Shown: positions 1 to 8,368 of the stretch, one piece after another
How the letters are laid out: the number at the start of each line of letters is the position of its first letter
Numbering within the stretch: position 1 is the stretch's first letter
Assembly: GCA_036733965.1 (NCBI GenBank)
Contig: DAIMZL010000023.1
Location: 1-33,863, forward strand
DNA length: 33,863 nt
Origin: JAEXOD01 sp937930275
Lineage (GTDB): Bacteria > Bacteroidota > Ignavibacteria > Ignavibacteriales > Melioribacteraceae
Direction: 5' to 3'
Notes under the pieces: model-generated
The model's database searches: none
Told to the model about the DNA's origin: nothing
Seen by the model: the letters and a program-made list of their open reading frames with translations, nothing else
Program-made: the position numbers and the translations under genes

Positions 1-191
1 CCTTGTGTAAAAGGATTATCATCATGAACAGAGAAACCGTAAGGTCTATACCCAGGATCATCAAATTCAAACATCCAATTTGCATTTGCCGGACCTGCTA
101 ATAAATCGTTTACATGAAAAGTAATACTTGTTTGTCCCCAAATATTTGTTACAAAAAACAGCGCAATAATTAGTAAATATTTTTTCATCAT
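1..191 (-). CDS. Secreted protein, 5' part only (runs off the left edge)
   Basis: An open frame on the minus strand starts at tandem ATG codons (191-189 and 188-186) and stays open to the window edge, about 63 codons. The N-terminus reads MMKKYLLIIALFFVTNIWGQ, a typical Sec signal peptide with cleavage expected after the Gly or Gln. The mature part begins TSITFHVNDLLAGPANANW and is rich in aromatic and acidic residues, as in extracellular beta-sandwich proteins. I do not recognise the family. It would be transcribed leftwards, and a CRP/FNR-like palindrome lies about 93 bases upstream of the start. The signal peptide supports a real gene; the function is unknown. Confidence 0.7.
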   Translation of the reverse strand, partial: MMKKYLLIIALFFVTNIWGQTSITFHVNDLLAGPANANWMFEFDDPGYRPYGFSVHDDNPFTQ

Positions 192-283
192 TTTCCTATT
201 CAAAGTATTTTAAAATTCATTTATTTTAATATACTGAAATTTTTAAATGAATTTTACAAAAAAGTATAAAACGGTCTTTTTAG

Positions 284-297
284 GTGATTTAAATCAC
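284..297. promoter_or_regulatory. Candidate CRP/FNR-family operator
   Basis: GTGATTTAAATCAC is a perfect 14-base palindrome with the GTGA-N6-TCAC layout recognised by many CRP/FNR-superfamily regulators. It lies 93 bases upstream of the leftward start codon at 191, a plausible distance for an activator. The regulator itself is not in the window, so the assignment rests only on symmetry and spacing. Confidence 0.4.
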
Positions 298-420
298 TTG
301 AGGGACAAAAACGTGGTTAAAAGCTCCGAATTTCGGGTTCAGAGTCTCAAAGTTATATAATTTTAGCGATTTTATCATTATTATAAAATCAAATAAATCA
401 CAGTTCGGATACAACTTTGA

Positions 421-475
421 AAATAAAAAAGTCGATTTTTCAATTAAATGGAGGAATAACCATTGAAAAATCGAC
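421..475 (-). terminator. Rho-independent terminator of the methylmalonyl-CoA decarboxylase operon
   Basis: Arms at 431-444 and 462-475 form a perfect 14-base-pair stem around a 17-base loop. On the minus strand the stem is followed at once by TTTTTTATTT (complement of 421-430), giving a hairpin plus U-tract. It lies 25 bases beyond the stop codon of the beta-subunit gene, the last gene of the leftward operon. Confidence 0.85.
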
Positions 476-499
476 TTAATAAGGGGGAATATCTATATA

Positions 500-1657
500 T
501 TAAACTAAATGCATTAAAAAGCTCATTAAAATACCTGCTGCAACAGCGCTGCCTATAACTCCGGCAACGTTTGGTGCCATAGCATGCATAAGTAAATAGT
601 TTGTAGGGTCTGCATTTATACCCATTGTGTGAACAACGCGTGCACTATCGGGAACGGCACTTACACCTGCAGCTCCAATCATCGGATTAATTTTATCACC
701 TTCTTTTAAGAAAAGATTCATAAATTTACCGAACAGTACTCCGCCTGCTGTTGCAATCATAAACGAAACCGCACCTAATACAAATATTAAAACTGATTGA
801 GGAGTTAAAAATGTTGTTGCCTGTGTAGAAGCGCCAACCGTAACACCTAATAAAATTGTTACAATATCAATCAAAGGTCTTGCTGCCGTTTCGGCTAATC
901 GTTTTGTAACACCTGATTCTTTTAGTAAATTACCGAAGAATAACATACCTAATAAAGGTAATGCACTGGGTGAAATAAATAATGTAAACAAAACACCTGC
1001 GATAGGGAAAAGAATTTTTTCTGTTTTTGTTGCAACTCTTGCAGGTTTCATTTTAATTAATCTTTCTTTTTTAGTCGTAAGAAGCAAAATAACGGGTGGT
1101 TGAATAACAGGTACTAAAGCCATATATGAATATGCTGCAATAGCAATTGCTCCTATAAACTCAGGGGCAAGTTTTGAAGCTAAGAAAATAGCTGTAGGAC
1201 CATCTGCACCACCGATAATTCCTATTGCACCTGCTTGAGCCGGTGTAAACCCAAGTACCAATGCCGATAATAATGTAAAGAAAATACCTAATTGAGCTGC
1301 TGCACCCAATAACATTAACTTAGGATTTGACAGCAATGCGCTAAAATCGGTCATTGCACCTATTCCCAAGAAAATTAACGGAGGGAAAATACCTTTAACA
1401 ACCCCAAAATATATATAATTAAGTACACTTCCGTTTTCATAAATACCTATTTGAAGTCCGACATTTTCAACAAAAGGTATATTACCGATAATAATACCAA
1501 ACCCAATAGGAACTAATAGTAACGGCTCATAATCTTTTTTAATAGCTAAGTATAAAAATAAAAGACCGACAATAATCATAATAACGTGACCCCAAGTTAC
1601 GTTATTAAAACCGCTGTATCTATAAAATTGCCCTAAGGCATCAAATAATTTTTCCAT
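500..1657 (-). CDS. mmdB: Sodium-translocating decarboxylase beta subunit (OadB/MmdB family)
   Basis: This 385-residue polytopic membrane protein is the sodium channel and carboxybiotin decarboxylase subunit of the sodium-pumping decarboxylases. It releases CO2 from carboxybiotin and couples this to Na+ export. Family hallmarks are visible: the GGADGPT motif at residues 149-155, whose Asp152 matches the conserved sodium- and proton-handling aspartate region, the preceding GAMTDF segment near 100-105, and the SAVPDSARVVH segment in the C-terminal half. Hydrophobic helices cover nearly the whole chain and the length is close to that of the family. It starts three bases after the biotin-carrier gene and is last in the operon, directly before the terminator. 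The substrate, methylmalonyl-CoA rather than oxaloacetate or glutaconyl-CoA, is inferred from the neighbouring epimerase and carboxyltransferase. Confidence 0.93.
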   Translation of the reverse strand: MEKLFDALGQFYRYSGFNNVTWGHVIMIIVGLLFLYLAIKKDYEPLLLVPIGFGIIIGNIPFVENVGLQIGIYENGSVLNYIYFGVVKGIFPPLIFLGIGAMTDFSALLSNPKLMLLGAAAQLGIFFTLLSALVLGFTPAQAGAIGIIGGADGPTAIFLASKLAPEFIGAIAIAAYSYMALVPVIQPPVILLLTTKKERLIKMKPARVATKTEKILFPIAGVLFTLFISPSALPLLGMLFFGNLLKESGVTKRLAETAARPLIDIVTILLGVTVGASTQATTFLTPQSVLIFVLGAVSFMIATAGGVLFGKFMNLFLKEGDKINPMIGAAGVSAVPDSARVVHTMGINADPTNYLLMHAMAPNVAGVIGSAVAAGILMSFLMHLV

Positions 1658-1660
1658 ATA

Positions 1661-2098
1661 TTAGCTCCCTATTTCTACAAGAACATCCCCTTCAAGCACG
1701 GAATCGCCTTGTTTAGCTTTTAAGCTAATAATTTTACCTTCTTTATCGGCTTTAATGTTATTTTCCATTTTCATTGCTTCCATAATCATCAATGTATCAC
1801 CGATTTTAACAACATCACCTTCCCTAACTTTTACTTCTAATATAACTCCCGGTAAAGGAGCTTTAATAACTCCTCCTCCTTTTCTTTCAGTCGGTTTAGC
1901 GGTTTTTGCTTCTGCGCTTTCGCCGGAAGGAACAGCAACCGAACGAACTAATCGGGGAGTTTTTGTTTGTTTAATTTCTTGATGTATTTGTACTTTATAA
2001 ACCGAACCGTTTACATCAACTTCGGCAATATTCTCTTCGATGTTTTTTATTTCAACATCGTATTCGTTACCTTGTATTGTGAATTTATATTTTTTCAT
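1661..2098 (-). CDS. mmdC: Biotin carboxyl carrier protein of the decarboxylase
   Basis: This 145-residue soluble protein carries the biotin that shuttles the carboxyl group from the carboxyltransferase to the membrane beta subunit. The C-terminal biotinyl domain (about residues 75-145) contains the EAMKM motif, with Lys110 as the predicted biotinylation site, and the usual flanking APLPG and GDVLVEI strands. A short N-terminal domain (1-40) and a linker (41-74, rich in Lys, Pro and Ala) precede it, as in the carriers of methylmalonyl-CoA decarboxylases. It is followed by the beta-subunit gene after three bases and preceded by the gamma-like gene after 14 bases. Confidence 0.92.
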   Translation of the reverse strand: MKKYKFTIQGNEYDVEIKNIEENIAEVDVNGSVYKVQIHQEIKQTKTPRLVRSVAVPSGESAEAKTAKPTERKGGGVIKAPLPGVILEVKVREGDVVKIGDTLMIMEAMKMENNIKADKEGKIISLKAKQGDSVLEGDVLVEIGS

Positions 2099-2112
2099 AT
2101 TTATACCAAATT

Positions 2113-2574
2113 TTATTTACGTGGATAGTTTCTTAAACCGTATATTTTTGAACTCCAGGGAGAATATGTTCTCTGCACTTTATTAATTGTTAACACAGTA
2201 CTTTCATAATCATGCAATTCTGAAAAGTGCATATGTAAAGCTAATGAAATAGCGGCATCAATTTCACCGGTACTATCCGTCTCATTATGTTCCGCTTTTA
2301 TTTCTCCCGAGCCAAGTCTTTTCTTTTTAAGATTTATTTTCATTGCTTTTGTTAAGTATATAAAAAATACACTTAATGCAGCAAGTGCGGCAAATACAAC
2401 TCCCATTCCGACTATTGTAATCAAAATACCGTTACCTTCTTCTATCTTTGCAAAATTAAAAGTAATATTGCTGAAAGATTTTACAGTATCGGATTTTGCA
2501 ACTGCTTTAACTACAGTATCGGGGACTGTGGATGTAGCTACACTATCTATTATATTAATTAAAGCTAATAGCAT
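2113..2574 (-). CDS. OadG/MmdD-like small membrane subunit of the decarboxylase
   Basis: This 153-residue protein has one strong membrane helix at about residues 52-76 (GMGVVFAALAALSVFFIYLTKAM), followed by a basic stretch KKKRLG and a polar C-terminal tail. That matches the OadG family, which anchors the carboxyltransferase to the beta subunit. The N-terminal 50 residues are longer than in many OadG proteins and may include a signal-like hydrophobic start. The C-terminal segment (ISLALHMHFSELHDYESTVLTI...PWSSKIYGLRN) resembles the tail found in Bacteroidota OadG proteins. It lies 11 bases after the carboxyltransferase gene and 14 before the biotin carrier. Family-level confidence is good, mostly through context; the sequence alone is weakly diagnostic. 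Confidence 0.8.
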   Translation of the reverse strand: MLLALINIIDSVATSTVPDTVVKAVAKSDTVKSFSNITFNFAKIEEGNGILITIVGMGVVFAALAALSVFFIYLTKAMKINLKKKRLGSGEIKAEHNETDSTGEIDAAISLALHMHFSELHDYESTVLTINKVQRTYSPWSSKIYGLRNYPRK

Positions 2575-2585
2575 CTGTAATCTCC

Positions 2586-4145
2586 TTATAGTGGAATATT
2601 TGAGTGCTTTTTAGGCGGATTTGAATCTTTCTTTGTAGAAAGCATCTGCAAAGCTCTAATTATTCTAAATCTGGTATTTCTCGGTTCAACTACGTCATCA
2701 ATATAACCGTATTTTGCTGCTACATAAGGAGTAGCAAACTTGCGCTTATATTCTTCTTCTTTTTCGGCAATAAATTTAACTCTTTCTTGGTCATCTGTAA
2801 TTTGACTTAATTCACGTGCATGCAAAACTTCAATAGCACCTTTTGGTCCCATTACTGCAATTTCTGCTGTTGGCCAAGCATAGTTTATATCACCACGTAA
2901 ATGTTTACTACTCATTACGTCGTATGCACCGCCGTAAGCTTTACGCAAGATTACGGTCACTTTAGGAACTGTAGCTTCGCCGTAAGCAAATAATAATTTG
3001 GCACCGTGTAAAATAATACCGCCGTATTCCTGAGCAGTACCGGGTAAAAAGCCGGGTACATCAACTAAAGTAACTAACGGAATATTGAATGCATCACAAA
3101 ATCTTACAAAACGTGCAGCTTTACGCGATGCATTTATATCTAAAACACCCGCTAAAAAACTGGGCTGGTTTGCTATAATACCTACACTCATTCCGTTAAA
3201 TCGGGCAAATCCGGTAATAATGTTAGGAGCATAGTGTCTTTGAACTTCTAAGAACTCGTTATAATCTACAACCGAGTGAATAACGTCTTTTACGTCATAT
3301 GGTTTATTTGGGTTTTCAGGAATAATCTCGTTTAGCGAATCGTCTAATCTATCTATCGGATCATCACAAGGTGCTAAAGGCGGATCTTCTAAATTATTTT
3401 GCGGCATGTAACTTAATAGTTTTCTTATAAGTAATATACCTTCATTTTCATCATCTGCAACAAAATGTGTAACACCGGATTTTGTAGCGTGAACCATTGC
3501 ACCGCCTAATTCTTCATCGGTTACAACTTCACCTGTAACGGTTTTAACAACTTTGGGACCTGTTACAAACATATAGCTTGTATTTTTTGTCATAATGGTA
3601 AAATCGGTTAACGCCGGCGAGTAAACAGCACCACCTGCGCATGGTCCAAATATTGCGGAAATTTGCGGAACAACACCGCTTGCTAAAATGTTTCTTTCAA
3701 AAATTTCGGCATATCCGCCTAAACTTTTAACCCCTTCTTGAATACGAGCACCACCGCTATCGTTAATTCCAATAACAGGTGCACCTACTTTCATTGCCTT
3801 ATCCATTACTTTACAAATTTTTTGAGCGTACATCTCGGAAAGTGAACCGCCAAAAACTGTAAAATCTTGCGAGAATACATATACTAAACGTCCGTCAATT
3901 GTACCGTAACCGGTAACCACTCCGTCAGAAAGATATGTTTGTTTATCTAAGCCAAAATCTACTGTTCTATGCGAAACAAACATATCAAATTCTTCAAAGC
4001 TCCCTTCATCCAATAACATGTCTATACGTTCGCGTGCGGTATATTTTCCTTTTTGATGTTGTGATTCTATTCTTTTTTCACCGCCGCCTAAACGGGCTTT
4101 TGCCCGCATATCCATTAATTCTTTAATTTTTTCTTGAATTGCCAT
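2586..4145 (-). CDS. mmdA: Methylmalonyl-CoA decarboxylase carboxyltransferase (alpha) subunit
   Basis: This 519-residue cytoplasmic carboxyltransferase moves the carboxyl group from methylmalonyl-CoA to biotin. It belongs to the propionyl-CoA carboxylase beta / MmdA family: it opens with the RERIDMLLDEGSFEE segment, has the oxyanion-hole stretches GINDSGGARIQEG and FGPCAGGAVYSPALTDF in the first crotonase-like domain, and VDVPGFLPGTAQEYGGII with RKAYGGAYDVMSSK in the second. No biotin carboxylase gene is nearby, while an OadB-type subunit is, so decarboxylation with sodium export is more likely than ATP-driven propionyl-CoA carboxylation. An AAGGA ribosome-binding site precedes the ATG. It follows the epimerase gene by 38 bases. 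Confidence 0.92.
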   Translation of the reverse strand: MAIQEKIKELMDMRAKARLGGGEKRIESQHQKGKYTARERIDMLLDEGSFEEFDMFVSHRTVDFGLDKQTYLSDGVVTGYGTIDGRLVYVFSQDFTVFGGSLSEMYAQKICKVMDKAMKVGAPVIGINDSGGARIQEGVKSLGGYAEIFERNILASGVVPQISAIFGPCAGGAVYSPALTDFTIMTKNTSYMFVTGPKVVKTVTGEVVTDEELGGAMVHATKSGVTHFVADDENEGILLIRKLLSYMPQNNLEDPPLAPCDDPIDRLDDSLNEIIPENPNKPYDVKDVIHSVVDYNEFLEVQRHYAPNIITGFARFNGMSVGIIANQPSFLAGVLDINASRKAARFVRFCDAFNIPLVTLVDVPGFLPGTAQEYGGIILHGAKLLFAYGEATVPKVTVILRKAYGGAYDVMSSKHLRGDINYAWPTAEIAVMGPKGAIEVLHARELSQITDDQERVKFIAEKEEEYKRKFATPYVAAKYGYIDDVVEPRNTRFRIIRALQMLSTKKDSNPPKKHSNIPL

Positions 4146-4183
4146 TGTTAATAAGTTCCTTTTAATTCTAAAAGAATTTTAAT

Positions 4184-4585
4184 TTATTTTGAACATAGTT
4201 CTGTTAATACGCCGCTTGTGGATTTTGGGTGTAAGAAGGCAATATTTAACCCTTCTGCACCTTTACGCGGAGCTTTATCTATTAATTGTATTCCTTTTTG
4301 TTCTGCTTCGGTTAAAGCTTCTGCAACATTATTTACCGCAAAAGCTAAATGATGTATCCCTTCTCCTTTCTTTTCAATATATTTTCCGATTGGTCCTTCC
4401 GGATCTGTCGATTCCAATAATTCAATTTTGGTTTGACCAACCATAAAAAACGCTGTTTTTACTCTTTGATCTTTAACTTCTTCAACTGCATAACATTTTA
4501 GCCCTAAAACATTTTCATAATACTTGATTGATTCTTCCAGATTTTTTACTGCAATACCGATATGCTCAATATGCGAAATGTTCAT
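4184..4585 (-). CDS. mce: Methylmalonyl-CoA epimerase
   Basis: This 133-residue vicinal-oxygen-chelate (glyoxalase-fold) protein interconverts the (R) and (S) forms of methylmalonyl-CoA. Two betaalphabetabetabeta modules are recognisable. The probable metal ligands are the His of HIEHIGIAVKNLE near the N-terminus, the GEGIHHLAFAV histidine in the middle, and the Glu of GVLTELC at the C-terminus. Length and motifs match bacterial epimerases. It is the first gene of the leftward operon that ends with the sodium-pumping beta subunit, which identifies the pathway as conversion of succinyl-CoA or propionyl-CoA through methylmalonyl-CoA. Confidence 0.93.
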   Translation of the reverse strand: MNISHIEHIGIAVKNLEESIKYYENVLGLKCYAVEEVKDQRVKTAFFMVGQTKIELLESTDPEGPIGKYIEKKGEGIHHLAFAVNNVAEALTEAEQKGIQLIDKAPRKGAEGLNIAFLHPKSTSGVLTELCSK

Positions 4586-4939
4586 CTTAACCTCTATTTA
4601 AAATTAATAATTTATCTAATCAAAATATATGCCTATCAGTATAATGAATATTTACAGCATTTATTCACATTAGTAATACTCTTATAAACGGTTAATTTCT
4701 TATTTTGTAATTAGTTAAATATGGTTTAATAAAACTTATATTTTTTTACTTTTAAGAATTCTTACATTTTAATTTTCTGTCTATTCTCACTAATTAGAAA
4801 ATTTCTTTATAATTGGAAATGAACTTCATGATTTTTCTTAAATAAAATCATCTTGAAGTGTACTGTATAGAAGTGTAAACTTAGAAGATTTATAAAAATA
4901 TTACTTGAAAGATTAAACGCTACAAATAAAAATTCAAAC
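4586..4939. other. Intergenic region, 354 bases
   Basis: This very AT-rich stretch lies between the epimerase start and the hydrolase stop. It must hold the promoter of the decarboxylase operon, but I see no convincing core promoter. The only visible structure is an imperfect inverted repeat with arms at 4824-4835 and 4844-4858 (CTTCATGATTTT against AAAATCAT-CTT-GAAG, a three-base bulge). It has no U-tract on either strand. No open frame of note is present. Confidence 0.6.
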
Positions 4940-5728
4940 TTATTCTTCAAGTACTCTGTTAATTAATATCGGATACCCCGGCTCTAAAATATTGTGTCCG
5001 TAACCGTCAAACTCGTAATGGGCACAGTTTTTATTTCCGGAAAGTTTTAACATTCTTAGTAAATATGCATTTTCTTCATATCTACCTAATAACTCAAGTT
5101 CTCTATCTCCGGTTAACAACAATATCGGTGCAGTATTTGCCCGCACATAAAATAGTGGTGCAAACTTATCTATAATTGGAGTAAGTTCCGGTATTCCCAT
5201 TTCTTTTCTTATCGTAAAATGTGTTACACATTGACCGCTAAACGGAATTAATCCGGCTAATTTATCACAATCAATATTATATCTGCCAAGCCAACTTTTA
5301 TCCAATCCTAACATTAAAGTTAAATAACCGCCAGCCGAAAATCCCGATAGATATATTTTATTAGTATCACCACCATACTTAGTAATATTTTTATAAACCC
5401 ATGCAACTGCTGCTGCTGCATCTTTAATACAAACTTCACCCTTTACTTTGGGAGTTAATCTATAACCGACACCTATTATTGCAAACCCGTTCATTTTTAA
5501 TCTTTCCGGAATTTCTTTTTCGCCTTCCACTAATCCGCCTCCGTGAAACCAAACAACAGTTTTATAACCTTGCACGTCTTTGGGATAATAAATATCTAAT
5601 TTACATTTTTCATTTACATAACTATCATCAGAATTTTCATAATATTTAATATCCTTTAATTCACTATACTTTACTTGAGAAAATACCTGTATTGATAAAA
5701 CGATGATAAAAAATAGTACTTTTTTCAT
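4940..5728 (-). CDS. Secreted alpha/beta-hydrolase (esterase/lipase-like, HGGG type)
   Basis: This 262-residue protein begins with a Sec signal peptide (MKKVLFFIIVLSIQVFSQ). The mature part has the hormone-sensitive-lipase / BD-FAE-like pattern: an oxyanion-hole HGGG in VVWFHGGGLVEGE, a nucleophile elbow GFSAGG in IYLSGFSAGGYL, an acidic residue in LLTGDRELE and a catalytic histidine in YGHNILEPG. It is therefore predicted to hydrolyse carboxyl esters outside the cytoplasm, perhaps on acylated carbohydrates; the substrate is not visible. It stands alone: the cytochrome operon upstream is terminated at 5791-5839 before this gene begins. Catalytic completeness argues for an active enzyme. Confidence 0.85.
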   Translation of the reverse strand: MKKVLFFIIVLSIQVFSQVKYSELKDIKYYENSDDSYVNEKCKLDIYYPKDVQGYKTVVWFHGGGLVEGEKEIPERLKMNGFAIIGVGYRLTPKVKGEVCIKDAAAAVAWVYKNITKYGGDTNKIYLSGFSAGGYLTLMLGLDKSWLGRYNIDCDKLAGLIPFSGQCVTHFTIRKEMGIPELTPIIDKFAPLFYVRANTAPILLLTGDRELELLGRYEENAYLLRMLKLSGNKNCAHYEFDGYGHNILEPGYPILINRVLEE

Positions 5729-5790
5729 AATTAACTCTTTTTAAACAAATTGGCAATTACATTTACAATAAAATACTAAATTAAATTATA

Positions 5791-5839
5791 ATAAAAAAAA
5801 GAGATTACATCTAATTATAAAACTTTAGATATAATCTCT
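5791..5839 (-). terminator. Terminator of the multiheme cytochrome operon
   Basis: Arms AGAGATTACATCTAA (5800-5814) and TTAGATATAATCTCT (5825-5839) pair over 15 positions with one G-U-type mismatch around a 10-base loop. Read on the minus strand, the hairpin runs into TTTTTTTTAT (complement of 5791-5799). It lies 39 bases after the stop codon of the 16-heme cytochrome, marking the end of the operon. Confidence 0.82.
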
Positions 5840-5877
5840 GTAAATAAACCTAAACTTAAAAAGCCGGTTTCAGTTCT

Positions 5878-8355
5878 CTAATCTTTTGTAGGTAAAGGAC
5901 CCAACTTATCTTCAACAAATTCGCGTAACTTATAATCATTATTCAGCTCATTTTCAAAAATCGCATCCGGGTCTAAGTTATTCTTTTTTAACGTTTCGGT
6001 AAATAATATTGTAGAGTACATCAATTTATTTTCCGGTTTTTTATCCATCTTAAATTCGAGCCAATCAATTAAAACGCGTTTAAAATGTTTTTCATGATGA
6101 TGTCGATAATGGTTTAACGTCATTTTTCCGTCAACCCAAGTAAAGCTCATAGGATACTCAGCCGGATGAAAGATTACAAAAAACCAATGCCAAACGATTA
6201 TTGCTAAAGTAGCTAAAATTGCTTCATAAAAGTGAATGGTTTCCGATACTTTTATTAACCAAGTCGGAGCCCAATCACCCACAAGGGTAGGAAACCATAA
6301 AAACAATCCCGTAACACCCATAACAATAGTTCCCCAAATTAAAGCCCAATATTCGGCTTTTTCGGCATAATCATATTTATCAAATTCCGGTTTTGTTTTA
6401 TTTAAATGCAAATAATATAATACATTATTATAAACATCCTTTATATCGTCAATGCGTGGTAGCAAATTAACTAATACATCCCTGCCTCGTCTTGTAACAA
6501 GAAGATAACCGATATGGTATAATCCTACTGTCATCATAATTACCGCAGCAATTCTATGTATTAACTGTCTGATAGTTTCGGTCATTCCTAAATTTAACAA
6601 TCCTTCTGACCACCAGCTATGCGGATATTTTAATGCAAAACCGGTAATTGCTAAAGTAATAAACGAAGTTAGCAGTAAAAGATGTTGAATAACTTCATTT
6701 TTAGTAAATCTTGGAATTTTAACTGCGTTTTTATCTTTATTCTTCTTCTTTCTTATCTCAAAAATAAATATTATTAAATTGTGCAAAATCATTCCGCCTA
6801 TAACAACAAATATCATCCAAACATAAAAATTGGACACAAAGTCTTCAATTTTTTGAGCTTGTAAATTTGCAGCTTTATGCGAGTAGCTTTTTGAAAAGAC
6901 ATCTGTTGCTCCTTGATGACATTTTTGGCAAGTCGCTTTTACATTAGCATCATTAACAGATGATTCGATATTGTTTTTAGGAAGAATTTTGTGCACGTTA
7001 TGGCAGTCAATACAACGTGCGGCATCTTTATCACCGCGCATTGCTGCTAATCCGTGATAACTATCTTGATATGTTTTAGCTTGAGATGATGACAATCCGT
7101 ATTTACCGGTCAATAAAGGATCTTCATGGCAGCTAATACAAATCTTCTCCTGCATTATTTTTTTTGATTTATCATCACCTGCAAGTTTTACAAAAGTATC
7201 CCCATGTTCATCATGGCAATCATTACAAACCGGTGCACTTCTTATTCCTTTTTTTGCTTTTATCCAGTGAATAGATTCCATATATTCTTTGGTTTCTTTT
7301 TCGTGGCATTGCAAACAAGTGTTTGGCAGATTAAAACTTGATATGGTCGAACCTTGCTGAACTCTATTTTTTATATTGTGTGCGGTATGACAAGTAACGC
7401 ATGTTGCTTTCCTGTTACCGTCTGTCATCAGTTTACCGTGAATAGAAAGAGAATAGTTTTTAGCCGGACTTTTACTTGTCATGCTAAATTTTTCAACAAA
7501 TTCTTTTTTATCATGGCACTTTCCGCAAGTTTTGTACAAGTTATCGGCATACACCGGACTTTTTGGGTCAGTTTTTCGTAATATTTCATGACTACCGTGA
7601 CAATCTCTGCAATAAGCTGCTTCATCTATTCCTTCCGTTAATGAAATGCCGTGTATGCTCTCTTTATATATATCATAAATTTCAGAATGACATTTATTAC
7701 AATCAGCTTTTTGCTGAACAGTCATTGTTGTCAAATGTTTTGAAAAGTTTTTACCAACAAATGAATGACAATCAACACAATCTAAATTTTTGTGAACCGA
7801 GTTTGATAGAGTCTTATGTATTGTTTCCGTTTCTTTATGACAGCTAATACAAGTATTGCTACCTGTTTGGTTACCCGTGTGGTATTTACCTATAAACGGC
7901 ATATTTGTATGGCATTTGCCGCAAAAATCCTTTGCTTTATTTACACTTTTTTCAGGGGATACACCATAGTGATAAGTGTGACATGATAAGCAGTTAGGTA
8001 AATTTTTATTTGTTTTATCACCAAATATCCTTCTATGAAAGTCATTATTTCCGCTTTTGCCTTGATGACAGCTTTCACAATTTACTTTCGCAATATCTTT
8101 TCCTTCTTTGTGCGGTAAATTTTCGGCATCAAAACCTTTGTGACAGCCTACGCAATTTTGTTTACCGTGTACTGAATTTTGAAATTTCTGTTCATCAACA
8201 AATAAAGAAACTTTCTTGCCGTTTCTTTCCATTGTTAATTCATTATCGGTATGGCATCCTAAACAGTCATCATTTGATTGAGCAGATGTATAACCGCACA
8301 ACATAATACCGAATAAAACTATTAAAATAAATCTATTTAAAAGATGGTTAATCAT
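5878..8355 (-). CDS. Sixteen-heme cytochrome c fused to a b-type cytochrome membrane domain
   Basis: This 825-residue protein has a signal peptide (1-26), then a periplasmic region with 16 CXXCH heme c motifs between residues 31 and 480. A membrane domain of about five helices follows (roughly 511-534, 555-575, 597-620, 667-689, 707-730). Membrane histidines such as H558, H600, H614, H708 and H723 could ligate heme b, as in the HydC/FdnI diheme family. A c/b fusion of this type is known in Geobacter CbcL, an inner-membrane quinol-oxidising cytochrome; here the heme region is longer. The likely role is electron transfer between the quinone pool and periplasmic or extracellular carriers. A GGAGGT ribosome-binding site sits just upstream of the ATG. 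It is the last gene of the seven-gene operon, 13 bases after a membrane-anchored response regulator. A cytoplasmic C-terminal tail of about 90 residues could be the contact surface for that regulator; this is inference. Confidence 0.92.
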   Translation of the reverse strand: MINHLLNRFILIVLFGIMLCGYTSAQSNDDCLGCHTDNELTMERNGKKVSLFVDEQKFQNSVHGKQNCVGCHKGFDAENLPHKEGKDIAKVNCESCHQGKSGNNDFHRRIFGDKTNKNLPNCLSCHTYHYGVSPEKSVNKAKDFCGKCHTNMPFIGKYHTGNQTGSNTCISCHKETETIHKTLSNSVHKNLDCVDCHSFVGKNFSKHLTTMTVQQKADCNKCHSEIYDIYKESIHGISLTEGIDEAAYCRDCHGSHEILRKTDPKSPVYADNLYKTCGKCHDKKEFVEKFSMTSKSPAKNYSLSIHGKLMTDGNRKATCVTCHTAHNIKNRVQQGSTISSFNLPNTCLQCHEKETKEYMESIHWIKAKKGIRSAPVCNDCHDEHGDTFVKLAGDDKSKKIMQEKICISCHEDPLLTGKYGLSSSQAKTYQDSYHGLAAMRGDKDAARCIDCHNVHKILPKNNIESSVNDANVKATCQKCHQGATDVFSKSYSHKAANLQAQKIEDFVSNFYVWMIFVVIGGMILHNLIIFIFEIRKKKNKDKNAVKIPRFTKNEVIQHLLLLTSFITLAITGFALKYPHSWWSEGLLNLGMTETIRQLIHRIAAVIMMTVGLYHIGYLLVTRRGRDVLVNLLPRIDDIKDVYNNVLYYLHLNKTKPEFDKYDYAEKAEYWALIWGTIVMGVTGLFLWFPTLVGDWAPTWLIKVSETIHFYEAILATLAIIVWHWFFVIFHPAEYPMSFTWVDGKMTLNHYRHHHEKHFKRVLIDWLEFKMDKKPENKLMYSTILFTETLKKNNLDPDAIFENELNNDYKLREFVEDKLGPLPTKD

Positions 8356-8368
8356 TTATACCTCCGAT

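Larger units (their letters stand above)
192..499. other. Intergenic region, 308 bases, regulatory signals only
   Basis: No open frame of useful length is present. The stretch holds a GTGA-N6-TCAC palindrome at 284-297, a small CCGAA-T-TTCGG hairpin at 326-336, and the terminator of the decarboxylase operon at 421-475. It separates the end of that operon from the start of the leftward secreted-protein gene. Confidence 0.7.

Noticed and set aside
4824..4858. Imperfect inverted repeat after the hydrolase gene as a terminator
   Set aside because: It has a three-base bulge and lacks a U-tract on either strand.
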